A stretch of 64,000 nucleotides of DNA, taken from positions 1-64,000 of the forward strand of contig JAGCYH010000002.1 of assembly GCA_017960905.1 (NCBI GenBank). The letters run 5' to 3'. The DNA comes from Bacteroidales bacterium (GTDB taxonomy: Bacteria > Bacteroidota > Bacteroidia > Bacteroidales > Marinilabiliaceae). This document shows positions 16,402 to 25,039 of the stretch, one piece after another. Below the pieces are notes generated by a model. That model was not told where the DNA came from. It saw only the letters and a list, made by a program, of their open reading frames with translations, and searched no databases. How positions within the stretch are numbered: position 1 is the first letter of the stretch; every line of letters begins with the position of its first letter. A program made the position numbers and the translations under genes.

Positions 16402-17514
16402 TCAAAAATATTTTACAGGGTTGTTTTGAGTTTCACTCAAAAAACAGGGCACAAAGTTACAAATTTTTTCTGTAAGAATTTCCATAAAAAGTTTTTTGGT
16501 TAATTCTTCACTTTCATAATGCCCTATGTCGGTTATCATCAGCGTGTTGGTACAGTCGGCGAATTGGTGGTATTTGATGTCGGCTGTAACGTAGGCCTGA
16601 GCGCCGCTCTGAATGGCTTTGCCAATAAATTCGCTGCCGCTGCCGGTGCATATCGCCACACGTTGTATGGTGCCGCTGTATTCGCTGTAACGAATTGACT
16701 TGCAGTTGAATGTAGTTCTGAGTGCCGACAGAAAATCTGTCGGCGAGAGTGGCTTAGGCAGGTTGCCCACAATGCCATAACCCAGTGAATCAGAGGTGTT
16801 TGCAATGGGGTAAATGTCGTAAGCCGGTTCCTCGTATGGGTGGGCGGCGCACAGGGCGCTTATTGCGTTTCTGATTTTGTAGCGCGGCACTATGGTGTCG
16901 ATGCGCATTTCGGCTTCGTGGTGTGTGGAGCCTATTTCGCCAACGAAAGGACGTGCACCGTCGAGGGCGCGGAACGAGCCCGTGCCGGTGCTTTCGAAGC
17001 AGCAGTGGCTGTAGTTGCCGGTGTGCCCCGCGCCGGCGTCGAAGAGTGCGTCTTTTACTCTGTCGGCGTAATCGTTTGGTACATAGACGGTTAGTTTGAA
17101 GAGTGAGTCGTCGTCGGGGGCGAGTACGCGGGTGTCGGTAAGGCCGAGCATCTGAGCGAGACGGGCGCTTGTGCCGCGGCAACTTTTGTCGGCGCAGGTA
17201 TGCGCCGCAAAGAGGCTTATGCCGTTGCGTATGGCGCGTTCTACGAGGCGTTGCTCGGCGTTGCTGCCTGTGAGCCGTTTCAGTCCGCGGAACATGATGG
17301 GGTGGTGCGCCACTATCAGGTTGCACTTTTTGCTTATGGCTTCGTCGAGGGCGGCGGCGTCGATGTCGACAGCAATGAGAATGCCGGTTACGGGCTCGTC
17401 GGCATTGCCGACGAGCAGTCCCGAATTATCCCACGAGTCCTGCGTTGCCAGCGGAAACGCCTCGTCGATAATACGGCAGATGTCGCTTATCCGAAATTCA
17501 GTTTTCGTCGCCAT
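16402..17514 (-). CDS. Nif3-like dinuclear metal centre protein (YqfO/YbgI family)
   Basis: 370 aa, the long form with an inserted PII/CutA-like middle domain (about residues 125-235: LFKLTVYVPNDYADRVKDALFDAGAGHTGNYSHC). Metal ligands: LIVAHHPIMFRGLKRL (His pair), HTCADKS and, near the C-terminus, ITDIGHYESE. Forms toroidal hexamers; sometimes annotated as GTP cyclohydrolase 1 type 2, but the real reaction is unsettled. Overlaps the MerR gene by 17 bp upstream and precedes the zinc-ribbon gene. Confidence 0.9.
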   Translation of the reverse strand: MATKTEFRISDICRIIDEAFPLATQDSWDNSGLLVGNADEPVTGILIAVDIDAAALDEAISKKCNLIVAHHPIMFRGLKRLTGSNAEQRLVERAIRNGISLFAAHTCADKSCRGTSARLAQMLGLTDTRVLAPDDDSLFKLTVYVPNDYADRVKDALFDAGAGHTGNYSHCCFESTGTGSFRALDGARPFVGEIGSTHHEAEMRIDTIVPRYKIRNAISALCAAHPYEEPAYDIYPIANTSDSLGYGIVGNLPKPLSPTDFLSALRTTFNCKSIRYSEYSGTIQRVAICTGSGSEFIGKAIQSGAQAYVTADIKYHQFADCTNTLMITDIGHYESEELTKKLFMEILTEKICNFVPCFLSETQNNPVKYF

Positions 17515-17845
17515 CTATCTCGTTGCTAATCTGTAACAAAAGACTCTTTATTGATTTGAGTTTGTCGATAATCTCTATGTTGTTGACTATCTCTTCCTTG
17601 CTTGTCGAGAGTTTGCGTTTGACGCCTTCGATGCGCATTTTGCGCTCTTTGACAAGATGATAGATGATGCGGAAGTTCTTCACATCTTCCTGCGTGAAAA
17701 GGCGGTTGCCTTTTTTGTTTCTGTGAGGCTTGATAATATCGAACTCTTTTTCCCAATATCTTATGGCAGAGGTGTTTAAGTTGAACATCTCTGCCACTTC
17801 GCCTATACTATATAGGTATTTGTTCGGTGTTTCGGTATCTGCCAT
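17498..17845 (-). CDS. MerR family transcriptional regulator
   Basis: 115 aa from the ATG at 17845. Winged helix-turn-helix IGEVAEMFNLNTSAIRYWEKEF plus wing HRNKKGNRLFTQEDVKNF, then the dimerisation helix (RKMRIEGVKRKLSTSKEEIVNN). There is no C-terminal effector-binding domain or Cys, so it is a short MlrA/RacA-like form. The 3' end overlaps the Nif3 gene by 17 bp, so it is co-translated with it. Confidence 0.9.
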   Translation of the reverse strand: MADTETPNKYLYSIGEVAEMFNLNTSAIRYWEKEFDIIKPHRNKKGNRLFTQEDVKNFRIIYHLVKERKMRIEGVKRKLSTSKEEIVNNIEIIDKLKSIKSLLLQISNEIDGDEN

Positions 17846-17871
17846 AGTTGTCAGTTTTTTAGAGTTATATA

Positions 17872-18075
17872 TTAGAATAGAGTGGGGTAGTCGTTGAGAA
17901 AATTCTGCATTACATGTCGGAGAGCGGCCTCGCGGATAAGCCGTGAGCGCGAACTCGTCCTGTATTTCTTGCAATAAGAGTTTATCGCATCTAATTCTCT
18001 GTCGGAGAACGAGATGGTTATTCTGTTGTTGCGTTTTTCCTTTTTATCGGGTATTGTAGTCTTCTTCTTTCTCAC
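17872..18075 (-). CDS. ribbon-helix-helix type small protein
   Basis: 67 aa if the GTG at 18075 is used, the first start downstream of a good -7 box; the longer frame (TTG at 18132) crosses that box. Lys-rich N-terminus, then NRITISFSDRELDAINSYCKKYRTSSRSRLIREAALRHVM, a beta strand followed by two helices as in CopG/Arc/MobC-like DNA-binding proteins. No toxin gene is next to it. Could be a stand-alone regulator or a relic of a mobilisation module. Confidence 0.6.
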   Translation of the reverse strand: MRKKKTTIPDKKEKRNNRITISFSDRELDAINSYCKKYRTSSRSRLIREAALRHVMQNFLNDYPTLF

Positions 18076-18095
18076 AATATTGCTTTTATGATTTG

Positions 18096-18103
18096 CAAAG
18101 TTA
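18096..18103 (-). promoter_or_regulatory. promoter -7 box for the ribbon-helix-helix gene
   Basis: Minus strand TAACTTTG, full consensus, 20 bp before the GTG at 18075. Confidence 0.6.
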
Positions 18104-18212
18104 CATAAAATAACTATATCTATATTGCTCAATATTAATAAATAACAATTTTTTCAGAAAATATTTTCCGTGTTATAATCTTCGTTGTGGCTATTCGGTT
18201 GAAATTTAGCGA

Positions 18213-18248
18213 GTTGGCTTTTTTGCACCGAAAGGTGCAAAAGCCAAC
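18213..18248. terminator. strong hairpin between RHH gene and maf
   Basis: Near-perfect inverted repeat GTTGGCTTTTTTGCACC / GGTGCAAAAGCCAAC with a GAAA loop and a 2-nt bulge, followed by a short T stretch. It may be a weak terminator or a repeat palindrome; a related core (TTGCACC..GGTGCAA) occurs at 52412-52439. Confidence 0.45.
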
Positions 18249-18313
18249 TTTTCGCTCTGCAGGTCGTTTTTTTGGCTGCAAATCATTAATTTCGCATCGG
18301 ATATCTTAAAGCG

Positions 18314-18898
18314 ATGTTTGACAATTTAAATAAGTACAGGATAGTTCTGGCGTCGAATTCGCCCCGCAGACAAGAGCTTCTGCGGCAGTTGGGGCTGCAG
18401 TTCGACGTTGAGGTGAAACGTGGTATCGACGAGAGTTATCCGCCGATGCTCGAAGCCACGCAAGTGGCTGAATATCTGGCATGTAAAAAAGCCGAAGCCT
18501 ACCGCGACGATATTGCCGCCGGCGATATCATGCTCATAACAGCCGACACGGTGGTGGTGTGCGACGGTGCCATACTGGGCAAGCCGCACGACGAACGCGA
18601 GGCGTTCGCCATGATACGCAAGTTGCAGAACAACAGCCATTTGGTCGTTTCGGGCGTAGCCCTCACGACAGCCGACCGCCGGAAGAGTTTCTCGGTTGAG
18701 ACGCGCGTCAGCATGCGACCTATGACTGATGTGTTAATCGACTATTACATAGTCAATTACAAACCGTTCGACAAGGCCGGCGCGTATGGTATACAAGAGT
18801 GGATTGGTCTGGCCGCCATCGACCACATCGAAGGCAGCTACCACAATGTGATGGGCCTGCCCACGCAGCGTCTGTTCGAGGAGCTAAGTCAGTTCTGA
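18314..18898 (+). CDS. maf: Maf-like nucleoside triphosphate pyrophosphatase
   Basis: 194 aa. Motifs: IVLASNSPRRQELL (N-terminal phosphate loop), VKRGIDESYP, LITADTVVVCDGAILGKP and KAGAYGIQEWIG. Family members hydrolyse non-canonical or modified NTPs (dTTP/UTP type or m7GTP/CTP type) to NMPs, a house-cleaning role. It lies 40 bp before the AmgK-RapZ fusion gene and probably shares a transcript. A weak -7-like box (TAATTTCG, 18288-18295) is upstream. Confidence 0.92.
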   Translation: MFDNLNKYRIVLASNSPRRQELLRQLGLQFDVEVKRGIDESYPPMLEATQVAEYLACKKAEAYRDDIAAGDIMLITADTVVVCDGAILGKPHDEREAFAMIRKLQNNSHLVVSGVALTTADRRKSFSVETRVSMRPMTDVLIDYYIVNYKPFDKAGAYGIQEWIGLAAIDHIEGSYHNVMGLPTQRLFEELSQF

Positions 18899-18937
18899 TA
18901 AGTTGATAATTTATTGTTACATTGAATATTACATATT

Positions 18938-20359
18938 ATGGAAGAAAAGATAAAAGAGCTGCTCAACGAGCTTTTTGCGCAGTGGAGTGGCAGCAAGGCC
19001 GAGGTTTTCAGTGAGTTGCCGCCGTCAGGGTCCAACCGGCGTTATTTCCGCATAAGCGGCGGTGCGTGCAGTGCCATCGGCGTTTACAACGCCGATCAGA
19101 AAGAGAACCGTGCGTTCATCGGCTTCACGCAGAGCCTCAAACAGGCCGGCATACGTGTGCCCGAGATATACGCCACCGACGATGCCTACGGCATATACCT
19201 GCAGCAGGACCTGGGCGACGAGACGCTCTTCTCAATGTTGGTGCGCGAACGCGCAGCCAACAATGGCGAGTTCACACCGCAGATAAAGGATATGTACCGC
19301 AAAGTGATTGACGCTCTGGTAGATATACAGGTGAAAGGCAGCGCGTCGATTAATTTCGATCTCTGTTATCCGCGCCGCGCATTCGACCGCCAGAGTATGA
19401 TGTGGGACTTGCAGTATTTTAAATATTATTTTCTGAAACTCGCTCATATTCAGTTCGATGAGCAATTGCTCGAGAACGATTTCGACACGCTGATAGACTA
19501 CTTGCTCGAGGTGGAGCACGACTACTTCATGTATCGCGACTTCCAGAGCCGCAATATAATGATAAACCAAGGCATGCCTTGGTTTATCGACTACCAGGGC
19601 GGTCGCTACGGTGCGCTGCAGTACGACTTGGCCTCGCTGCTCTACGATGCCAAGGCCGACATACCCAACGACGTGCGCCGCGAGCTGCTCGACTACTACC
19701 TCGAGCGACTCACGACTGGCGGCAGCGACCAGTTTGTGATGCACTACTACGCCTACGTGCTCATACGTATTCTGCAGGCCATGGGCGCTTACGGCTATCG
19801 CGGTTTCTTCGAGCGCAAGACGCATTTCCTGCGTAGTATCCCGTTCGCGTTGGCTAATCTTAAAGATTTGATTGACAATCATTTGCCATCGATAACTGTT
19901 CCCGAACTTCTGCGAGTGCTCAACGGCATTTGCGAGAGCGAGGAGCTACGCAGCATAGGCAACTCCACGCGCCTTAAGGTGCGTGTGTGCTCGTTCTCGT
20001 ACCGACACGGCATTCCGGTCGACAATAGCGGCAACGGCGGTGGCTTCGTGTTCGACTGCCGTGCTTTGCCCAATCCGGGCAAATATGAGCAATACAAACA
20101 GTTTACCGGCCGCGATCAGGAGGTAATTGACTTTTTCGAGCGCGAGATGGATTCGATGAAGCCATTCATCGAAGCCACGCGCCAACTTGTGCGTCAGAGT
20201 GTCGAGAAGTACATAAGCCGAGGCTTTACCAACCTGGCCGTCAATTTCGGCTGCACCGGCGGTCAGCACCGCTCGGTGTACTGCGCCGAGCAGATGGCGC
20301 AATGGCTTCGCAGCAACTACGACGTCGATGTGGAAGTGAAACACTGGGAGCAAAGGTGA
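18938..20359 (+). CDS. AmgK-like sugar/aminoglycoside kinase fused to a RapZ C-terminal domain
   Basis: 473 aa, two domains. N-terminal ~1-330: phosphotransferase (APH/choline kinase fold) with SGSNRRYFRI (nucleotide loop), YLQQDLGDETLF, the catalytic loop YRDFQSRNIMI and metal-binding IDYQGGRYG. C-terminal ~345-473: RapZ C-terminal domain, VRVCSFSYRHGIPVDNSGNGGGFVFDCRALPNPG, VNFGCTGGQHRSVYCAEQMA. AmgK phosphorylates the anomeric OH of MurNAc/GlcNAc in peptidoglycan recycling; RapZ C-domains bind GlcN6P. The combination fits an amino-sugar kinase with a sensing domain (inferred). The MurU nucleotidyltransferase that I recall often next to this gene is absent here. Confidence 0.88.
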   Translation: MEEKIKELLNELFAQWSGSKAEVFSELPPSGSNRRYFRISGGACSAIGVYNADQKENRAFIGFTQSLKQAGIRVPEIYATDDAYGIYLQQDLGDETLFSMLVRERAANNGEFTPQIKDMYRKVIDALVDIQVKGSASINFDLCYPRRAFDRQSMMWDLQYFKYYFLKLAHIQFDEQLLENDFDTLIDYLLEVEHDYFMYRDFQSRNIMINQGMPWFIDYQGGRYGALQYDLASLLYDAKADIPNDVRRELLDYYLERLTTGGSDQFVMHYYAYVLIRILQAMGAYGYRGFFERKTHFLRSIPFALANLKDLIDNHLPSITVPELLRVLNGICESEELRSIGNSTRLKVRVCSFSYRHGIPVDNSGNGGGFVFDCRALPNPGKYEQYKQFTGRDQEVIDFFEREMDSMKPFIEATRQLVRQSVEKYISRGFTNLAVNFGCTGGQHRSVYCAEQMAQWLRSNYDVDVEVKHWEQR

Positions 20360-20421
20360 TTTTACTTTTTGAAAATTGATAATTGAAAATTGAAACAATA
20401 ATAATATAAAAATTCTTGAGT

Positions 20422-21162
20422 ATGAAGCATTTACTAATAACAGCGTTGTGCATTTCGTGCGCATTACAGGCTACTGCGACGATGACATGTAGTAGAGGAG
20501 AGAGGTGGAATGGAAGTGATCCTACATTAGAGGTTTTGGGTAATTATGTTGTTATCACTACAAACGGATTTAACGGAACCATTTTATTCGAAGGTGTTAC
20601 GTTTGATGATAGAGCTGATTTTTCAAGGACTAGAGCCTTCGATCAAGTATATAGAAATCAAATACAGACAAATGAATATATCTCAGGAAAATTTTGTGCA
20701 TATTTCGATGAGGAGAGAGAAACCATTGTAGTCCTTGATGATGGTTTTACAGGAGCTATTGCATATTCGAGCAGGTCGGTCAATAAAGGCTCAGAAGCAG
20801 AGTTGTGGGCGGTAGATGTTGATTTGACAAGTTTCGACCTTGAGTGGGGTGTGGAACAATCCGAGGGAGAGATATTATGGCTTGATGAAAATAAGAATGA
20901 AATAGGCATTACTTATATTATAAATGATGTAAAGCCTGTTGTTTTTGTAACCAAGGTGACGTCAAAAACGGGTGGAACACAATATACTAATAGACAGAGT
21001 ATTACCCCTATTTTGGGAGATGATGATATTACCTCGATAGAAAAAACTGATACAGAAGCAGTTGAAAAACAGGTGCGCAAAGTGTTTGAAAACGGCAAAA
21101 TCATCATTATAAAAGACGGAGTGAAATACAATATGCAGGGTGTGAAGGTGATAGAGAATTGA
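20422..21162 (+). CDS. secreted protein with conserved C-terminal tail
   Basis: 246 aa from the ATG at 20422; the TTG two codons earlier is less likely. Signal peptide MKHLLITALCISCALQATA. Mature part is a beta-rich domain without a recognised family, AT-rich compared with neighbours, which hints at acquisition. The end, VRKVFENGKIIIIKDGVK then YNMQGVKVIEN, is a tail seen in many Bacteroidales surface proteins and also in the fragment at 1297-1440. It resembles the short strand-rich tails of such proteins but I cannot show that it is a secretion signal. A strong terminator follows. Confidence 0.65.
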   Translation: MKHLLITALCISCALQATATMTCSRGERWNGSDPTLEVLGNYVVITTNGFNGTILFEGVTFDDRADFSRTRAFDQVYRNQIQTNEYISGKFCAYFDEERETIVVLDDGFTGAIAYSSRSVNKGSEAELWAVDVDLTSFDLEWGVEQSEGEILWLDENKNEIGITYIINDVKPVVFVTKVTSKTGGTQYTNRQSITPILGDDDITSIEKTDTEAVEKQVRKVFENGKIIIIKDGVKYNMQGVKVIEN

Positions 21163-21195
21163 AAAAATGAATATTATTTAGAGCCGTGTGCTCAT

Positions 21196-21238
21196 CGTTC
21201 GGCGTAGGCTCTTGCCTACGCCGAACGAGTTTTTTTAT
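21196..21238 (+). terminator. intrinsic terminator with repeat-like stem
   Basis: 14-bp perfect stem CGTTCGGCGTAGGC/GCCTACGCCGAACG, loop TCTT, then eight T within AGTTTTTTTT. The stem core (GGCGTAGGC..GCCTACG) recurs at 27740-27760. Confidence 0.9.
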
Positions 21239-21259
21239 GAATTTGTTCTCTTATATTTT

Positions 21260-21289
21260 TTGACAAGCAGATTGTTTTTTGTAACTTTG
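21260..21289 (+). promoter_or_regulatory. promoter of toxin-antitoxin pair 1
   Basis: TTG (21260-21262), 19-bp spacer, TAACTTTG (21282-21289): full Bacteroidetes promoter 28 bp before the antitoxin ATG. Confidence 0.75.
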
Positions 21290-21316
21290 TAGATTGAAAA
21301 TCAGAATATTTTTGAT

Positions 21317-21583
21317 ATGCAAACAATAGTGAATTATCAGGATATGTCGGCGGTGGACGCATTGTGGACGCTCTATAAGCAGCAGTCGCGGCGTGTGCGC
21401 GAGGCATTCCGTAGTCGCATTGCGCAAGAGGAGGCCAAGGGTGCTGTGTGCATCAGCGAAACAGAAGCCAAAGCCTTGACTCTAAAGCGAGGGCGCGATA
21501 TTAAAGCTGGCCGTACGAAGTTGATTTCGCACGACAAGGTAATGCACGAAATGGAACAAATGCTTTCCTCTTATGAAAATTGA
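21317..21583 (+). CDS. putative type II antitoxin
   Basis: 88 aa, charged and helical, without a recognised DNA-binding motif at the N-terminus (MQTIVNYQDMSAVDALWTLYKQQSRRVREAFRSRI). It is called an antitoxin from position: it precedes a ParE/RelE toxin and overlaps it by 11 bp, the normal antitoxin-first order. The C-terminus (HDKVMHEMEQMLSSYEN) would be the toxin-binding part. Confidence 0.7.
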   Translation: MQTIVNYQDMSAVDALWTLYKQQSRRVREAFRSRIAQEEAKGAVCISETEAKALTLKRGRDIKAGRTKLISHDKVMHEMEQMLSSYEN

Positions 21584-21887
21584 ATGGAGTGAGCAGTCGC
21601 GAAACGACCTTTATGATATTCTGTCGTATGTAGTCGAGATTTTTGGCCGACGTACAGCTGAACTGGTGTTGGCAGAAATACGTAGTCGTGCCGATTTGCT
21701 GAGGAATTTTCCTGTGTCGGGACGCGTATTTGTAAAAGATACCGAATTGGGTATTACATACCGCGCAGTCACCACAAAACTGAATAAAATAGTTTATTTC
21801 ATTGATGATGATAAGACAATAATCATTGTCGCCGTGTGGCAGAATCGCCAAGATATAAATCGTCTGAAGAAAAAATTAACTGAATAA
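21573..21887 (+). CDS. RelE/ParE family toxin
   Basis: 104 aa. ParE-like pattern: IEWSEQSRNDLYDILSYVVEIFG, helix AELVLAEIRSRADLLRNFPVSGR, then YRAVTTKLNKIVYFIDDDKTIIIVAVWQNRQD, with the conserved final strand and WQNRQD end. ParE members poison gyrase, RelE members cut mRNA on the ribosome; this one is closer to ParE. Overlaps the antitoxin by 11 bp. Confidence 0.85.
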   Translation: MKIEWSEQSRNDLYDILSYVVEIFGRRTAELVLAEIRSRADLLRNFPVSGRVFVKDTELGITYRAVTTKLNKIVYFIDDDKTIIIVAVWQNRQDINRLKKKLTE

Positions 21888-21951
21888 GAAAAGCTGCGGA
21901 AATCGTTGAAAATCTGCGGACTTGTGATATTTGAAAGGGGAATTAAGTTAT

Positions 21952-22986
21952 ATGAATGCTATACAACATAAATATCCATATGCTATAAATGATGATGGTT
22001 TGCCGATATTTATTGATGAAGTAAATCAAGATAATAGGCGACAGACTCATTATCATTGTTATGGCTGCGGAGCTGAATTGTTTCCTGTGTTAGGCAGGGT
22101 GCGAGAACATCATTTCCGTCACGCAAAAGATGCCGTTTGTGACCCGAACAAATATTTTCACGAATATTCAAAAGCGACAATTAAGAAGCGATTTGATGAA
22201 AGTGACACGTTTATCGTAAAATTCAAAGCTACTCAAAAATGTAAAAAGTACAATGATTGTGAGTTTACAAATTACAATTGGCCGGAGTGTAACCATTTCG
22301 GATTTTATGAGCTAGACTTGAAAAAGTTTTATGATACATGTACTTCCGAAAAAGGATATTATGTTGATTTACCCGAAGGAAAGAAAAAATATATTGCCGA
22401 CCTCAAATTGACACATAGTACTAATAATATAAAACCTGTTACTATTGAAATATGGGTAACGCATGAATGTACCGAAGATAAAAAACTAAATGGCGGGCAC
22501 ATTATTGAAATAAAAGTGAATAGAGAGGATGATGCATATCGCGAAATAGTGCAGAGTGATGATGAATCTTTGCCAATACGTTTCTTCAATTTTAGAAAAC
22601 AAATAGACATAGAACCCTCAATAAACTTTATTCATGTATTCTTACCGGATGATAAACAACCTGTAAAATATGAAACTTCATGCGCCGAAGGTGTGAATTT
22701 TGAACTGAAAGGGAAACAAGAAGTTGTTTTTTCACATGTAGAAAAAGGCGTGAGAATACTTGAAAGTTTATATTTCTCTGTATTAAATGAAAAGGGAATA
22801 AGTATTCCTGATATACGTTTATGTGCTCGAGGAAGAATTGAACGTGATAAAAAAGATAATAGAGAAAAGTTGTATTGTAACTATTATTATTATAAATGTC
22901 CATGCCAAGACTATATTTATAGTTCTGAAAAAGCTAAGGCACTTATAGAAAAGAATAAACCTTATTGGGAAAAAACAGAAGAATAA
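21952..22986 (+). CDS. CoiA-like (competence/nuclease-fold) protein
   Basis: 344 aa from the ATG at 21952. N-terminal zinc-finger-like block YHCYGCGAELFPVLGRVREHHFRH, typical of CoiA-like proteins, then a nuclease-type core (KKKYIADLKLTHSTNNIKPVTIEIWVTHECT, with the D..E.W pattern of PD-(D/E)xK folds). AT-rich and unlike its neighbours in base use. Followed 9 bp later by the LtaS-like gene but probably not functionally tied to it. The role is unclear; natural competence is not established here, and some CoiA-like proteins are stand-alone nucleases. Confidence 0.65.
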   Translation: MNAIQHKYPYAINDDGLPIFIDEVNQDNRRQTHYHCYGCGAELFPVLGRVREHHFRHAKDAVCDPNKYFHEYSKATIKKRFDESDTFIVKFKATQKCKKYNDCEFTNYNWPECNHFGFYELDLKKFYDTCTSEKGYYVDLPEGKKKYIADLKLTHSTNNIKPVTIEIWVTHECTEDKKLNGGHIIEIKVNREDDAYREIVQSDDESLPIRFFNFRKQIDIEPSINFIHVFLPDDKQPVKYETSCAEGVNFELKGKQEVVFSHVEKGVRILESLYFSVLNEKGISIPDIRLCARGRIERDKKDNREKLYCNYYYYKCPCQDYIYSSEKAKALIEKNKPYWEKTEE

Positions 22987-22995
22987 ACAAAAAAA

Positions 22996-24930
22996 ATGAC
23001 ACGGACTAAACAGGAACGACTGACGAGAGCTTTTGGACAATGTATTGTGTTTATGATAGTTGCGATTGCCGTTGAGGCAGTGGTGAGGTGTGTTTTCATT
23101 GCTAATTATGTGCCGTTGTCGCTTTTCAGCGACAACATGGGGCACATTCCGCTTCTCATGCTCAACGCCTTGCGTTTCGATGCGCAGATAGCGGCATACG
23201 CTGTATTGCCGCTGCTCTTGTGCGCCCTTGTCAATCTGTTCTGCAAGTTCGGTACCGAAGGCTTTTTCAGGTGGTATTCGCCTATCGTACTGACACTTAT
23301 AGCAATCATCGGTTTTGCCGACATACAGTTTTACGGCAATTTCAATTCGCATTTCAACAACGTCACGTTCGACTTTTTCGATGAAGAGCCGGCGGTGCTC
23401 ATCAAAGGCATTGTGAGCGACGCGCCACTGCTCAAGATAATCGTGGGCAGCGTGGTGATATTCCTTTTGGTGCGATGGCTCACGGGGCGGCTTTATGCGG
23501 CGGCTTGCCGCCGCATAAGCCGGAAGCGCATGGTGTTCTTCATTGTGTTCACACTGCTGGTGGTGCCTGTGAGTCTGCGTGGCAGCTTGGGCACCTTCAC
23601 GCTCCGTGCCGAAGACGTCTATGTGTCGCCATCGGCGCAGCTCAACGACTGCGTGCCGAGCCCCATTTACATGATGAAGAAGGCATGGTCGGAGAAGAAG
23701 AAACAGTTTAAGATAGTGCCTGAAGATGAGCTACTTAAAGCCGAAGGCTTTAAGGACATAGGCGAGGCGTGCCGCGTGCTCGGCTACGCAACCGACAACA
23801 TCGACAGTGTGCTGTTTGTAACTACCTCAGAGAGAGCGCCTTTTGATGGATGCAATGTGGTGTTTGTTCTTACCGAGAGCTGGAGCAACAGGCTTATTGA
23901 TTACGAGAGCATGTACAACCTCGATTTGCTTGGCGCTATGCGCCAGCACATCGATAACGATCTGATATTCCGTCATTTCCTGTCGTCGACCAACGGCACC
24001 ATCGATGCCGTTGAGTCGCTGACGGTAAGCTCCATCTTCCCGCATCTGTTCACGTCGGCTTACCGCGATGTGCCTTACACGAGCGCTACGGCGCGAGTAT
24101 TCCGCGACTGCGGATATCATACCGAGTTTATCTCGGGCATCGAACTGGCGTGGCGCAACCTGATGGAAGTGCTTCCAAATCAGGGTTTTGACAAGGTTAC
24201 GGGCAAGTACGAGATTCTGGGTGTGATGCCCGACGCCGAGTGCAACCGTACGTGGGGCGTGTACGACCACAGTATGCTCGAGTATGTGCTTAACGAACTG
24301 AGTGACACGACGTTGCAGCAGCCGAAGTTTCTCTTCTGCCTTACCTCTACGAGCCACACGCCGTTCGAATTTCCCGAGGGGTATCCGATGCCGGCGCTCG
24401 ACTTGACGCAAGTGCCCGATGCGGCTTTTGCCGTAGGCAAAAGCACCGCCGAAGAGTACCTCAAGGGCTATCAGTACGAGAGCATGGCGCTGGGCAACTT
24501 TATGTCGGCACTGAAGGCGAGCCCCATGGCGCGCAACACTGTGGTGGCCATCACCGGCGACCACAACATACGCCTCATACTGCCAAGCGCCGACGGCGAT
24601 TGGTGGCGTTACTCGGTACCGCTATATCTGTATTTGCCTGATAGAGAAAAAGTTGTGGCCGACACGACCCGTTACGGGTCGCACGGCGATGTGGTGCCCA
24701 CGCTGGCCAGTCTGACACTTTCGGGCGGTAGGTACTTCCGCTCGGGAAAGAATCTGCTTGCCGACAGCATTGCTGGCGGCACGTATGGCGTAAATGTCTC
24801 TGACACAATATTTTCGCCCGATAGCGATGTGGCGCTTCAACGCCGCCGGTTGGCAGCGTTGCGGGCGTTGCAAAAAATATATTTTGAACGGCAGTTTTTG
24901 ACAAAAAATGAAAAAAACTCGCACAAATAA
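22996..24930 (+). CDS. LTA synthase-like membrane sulfatase-fold transferase
   Basis: 644 aa. Five N-terminal membrane helices (about 15-35, 65-90, 95-115, 150-172, 185-200) and a C-terminal alkaline-phosphatase/sulfatase domain: NVVFVLTESWSNRLID (metal-binding Glu), SSTNGTIDAVESL (putative nucleophile Thr), LTSTSHTPFEFP, VVAITGDHNIRLIL (Asp-His) and YGSHGDVVPTLASL. The domain should be periplasmic. In Gram-negatives such enzymes transfer phosphoglycerol or phosphoethanolamine groups onto glycans or lipids; the substrate is not predictable. Confidence 0.88.
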   Translation: MTRTKQERLTRAFGQCIVFMIVAIAVEAVVRCVFIANYVPLSLFSDNMGHIPLLMLNALRFDAQIAAYAVLPLLLCALVNLFCKFGTEGFFRWYSPIVLTLIAIIGFADIQFYGNFNSHFNNVTFDFFDEEPAVLIKGIVSDAPLLKIIVGSVVIFLLVRWLTGRLYAAACRRISRKRMVFFIVFTLLVVPVSLRGSLGTFTLRAEDVYVSPSAQLNDCVPSPIYMMKKAWSEKKKQFKIVPEDELLKAEGFKDIGEACRVLGYATDNIDSVLFVTTSERAPFDGCNVVFVLTESWSNRLIDYESMYNLDLLGAMRQHIDNDLIFRHFLSSTNGTIDAVESLTVSSIFPHLFTSAYRDVPYTSATARVFRDCGYHTEFISGIELAWRNLMEVLPNQGFDKVTGKYEILGVMPDAECNRTWGVYDHSMLEYVLNELSDTTLQQPKFLFCLTSTSHTPFEFPEGYPMPALDLTQVPDAAFAVGKSTAEEYLKGYQYESMALGNFMSALKASPMARNTVVAITGDHNIRLILPSADGDWWRYSVPLYLYLPDREKVVADTTRYGSHGDVVPTLASLTLSGGRYFRSGKNLLADSIAGGTYGVNVSDTIFSPDSDVALQRRRLAALRALQKIYFERQFLTKNEKNSHK

Positions 24931-25039
24931 TAAAAATTGGTTGATGTAAACGACATTTTTGTTGAAAAGATAACGGAAAATAGTAGCTTATTTCGTTTCT
25001 TTGCACTGTCTTTCTGATATCAAAAAAGATAAACAGGTA

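Noticed and set aside
18076..18132. Longer ribbon-helix-helix protein starting at TTG 18132
   Set aside because: The extra 19 codons cross a full -7 box (complement of 18096-18103), so they are probably not in the mRNA.
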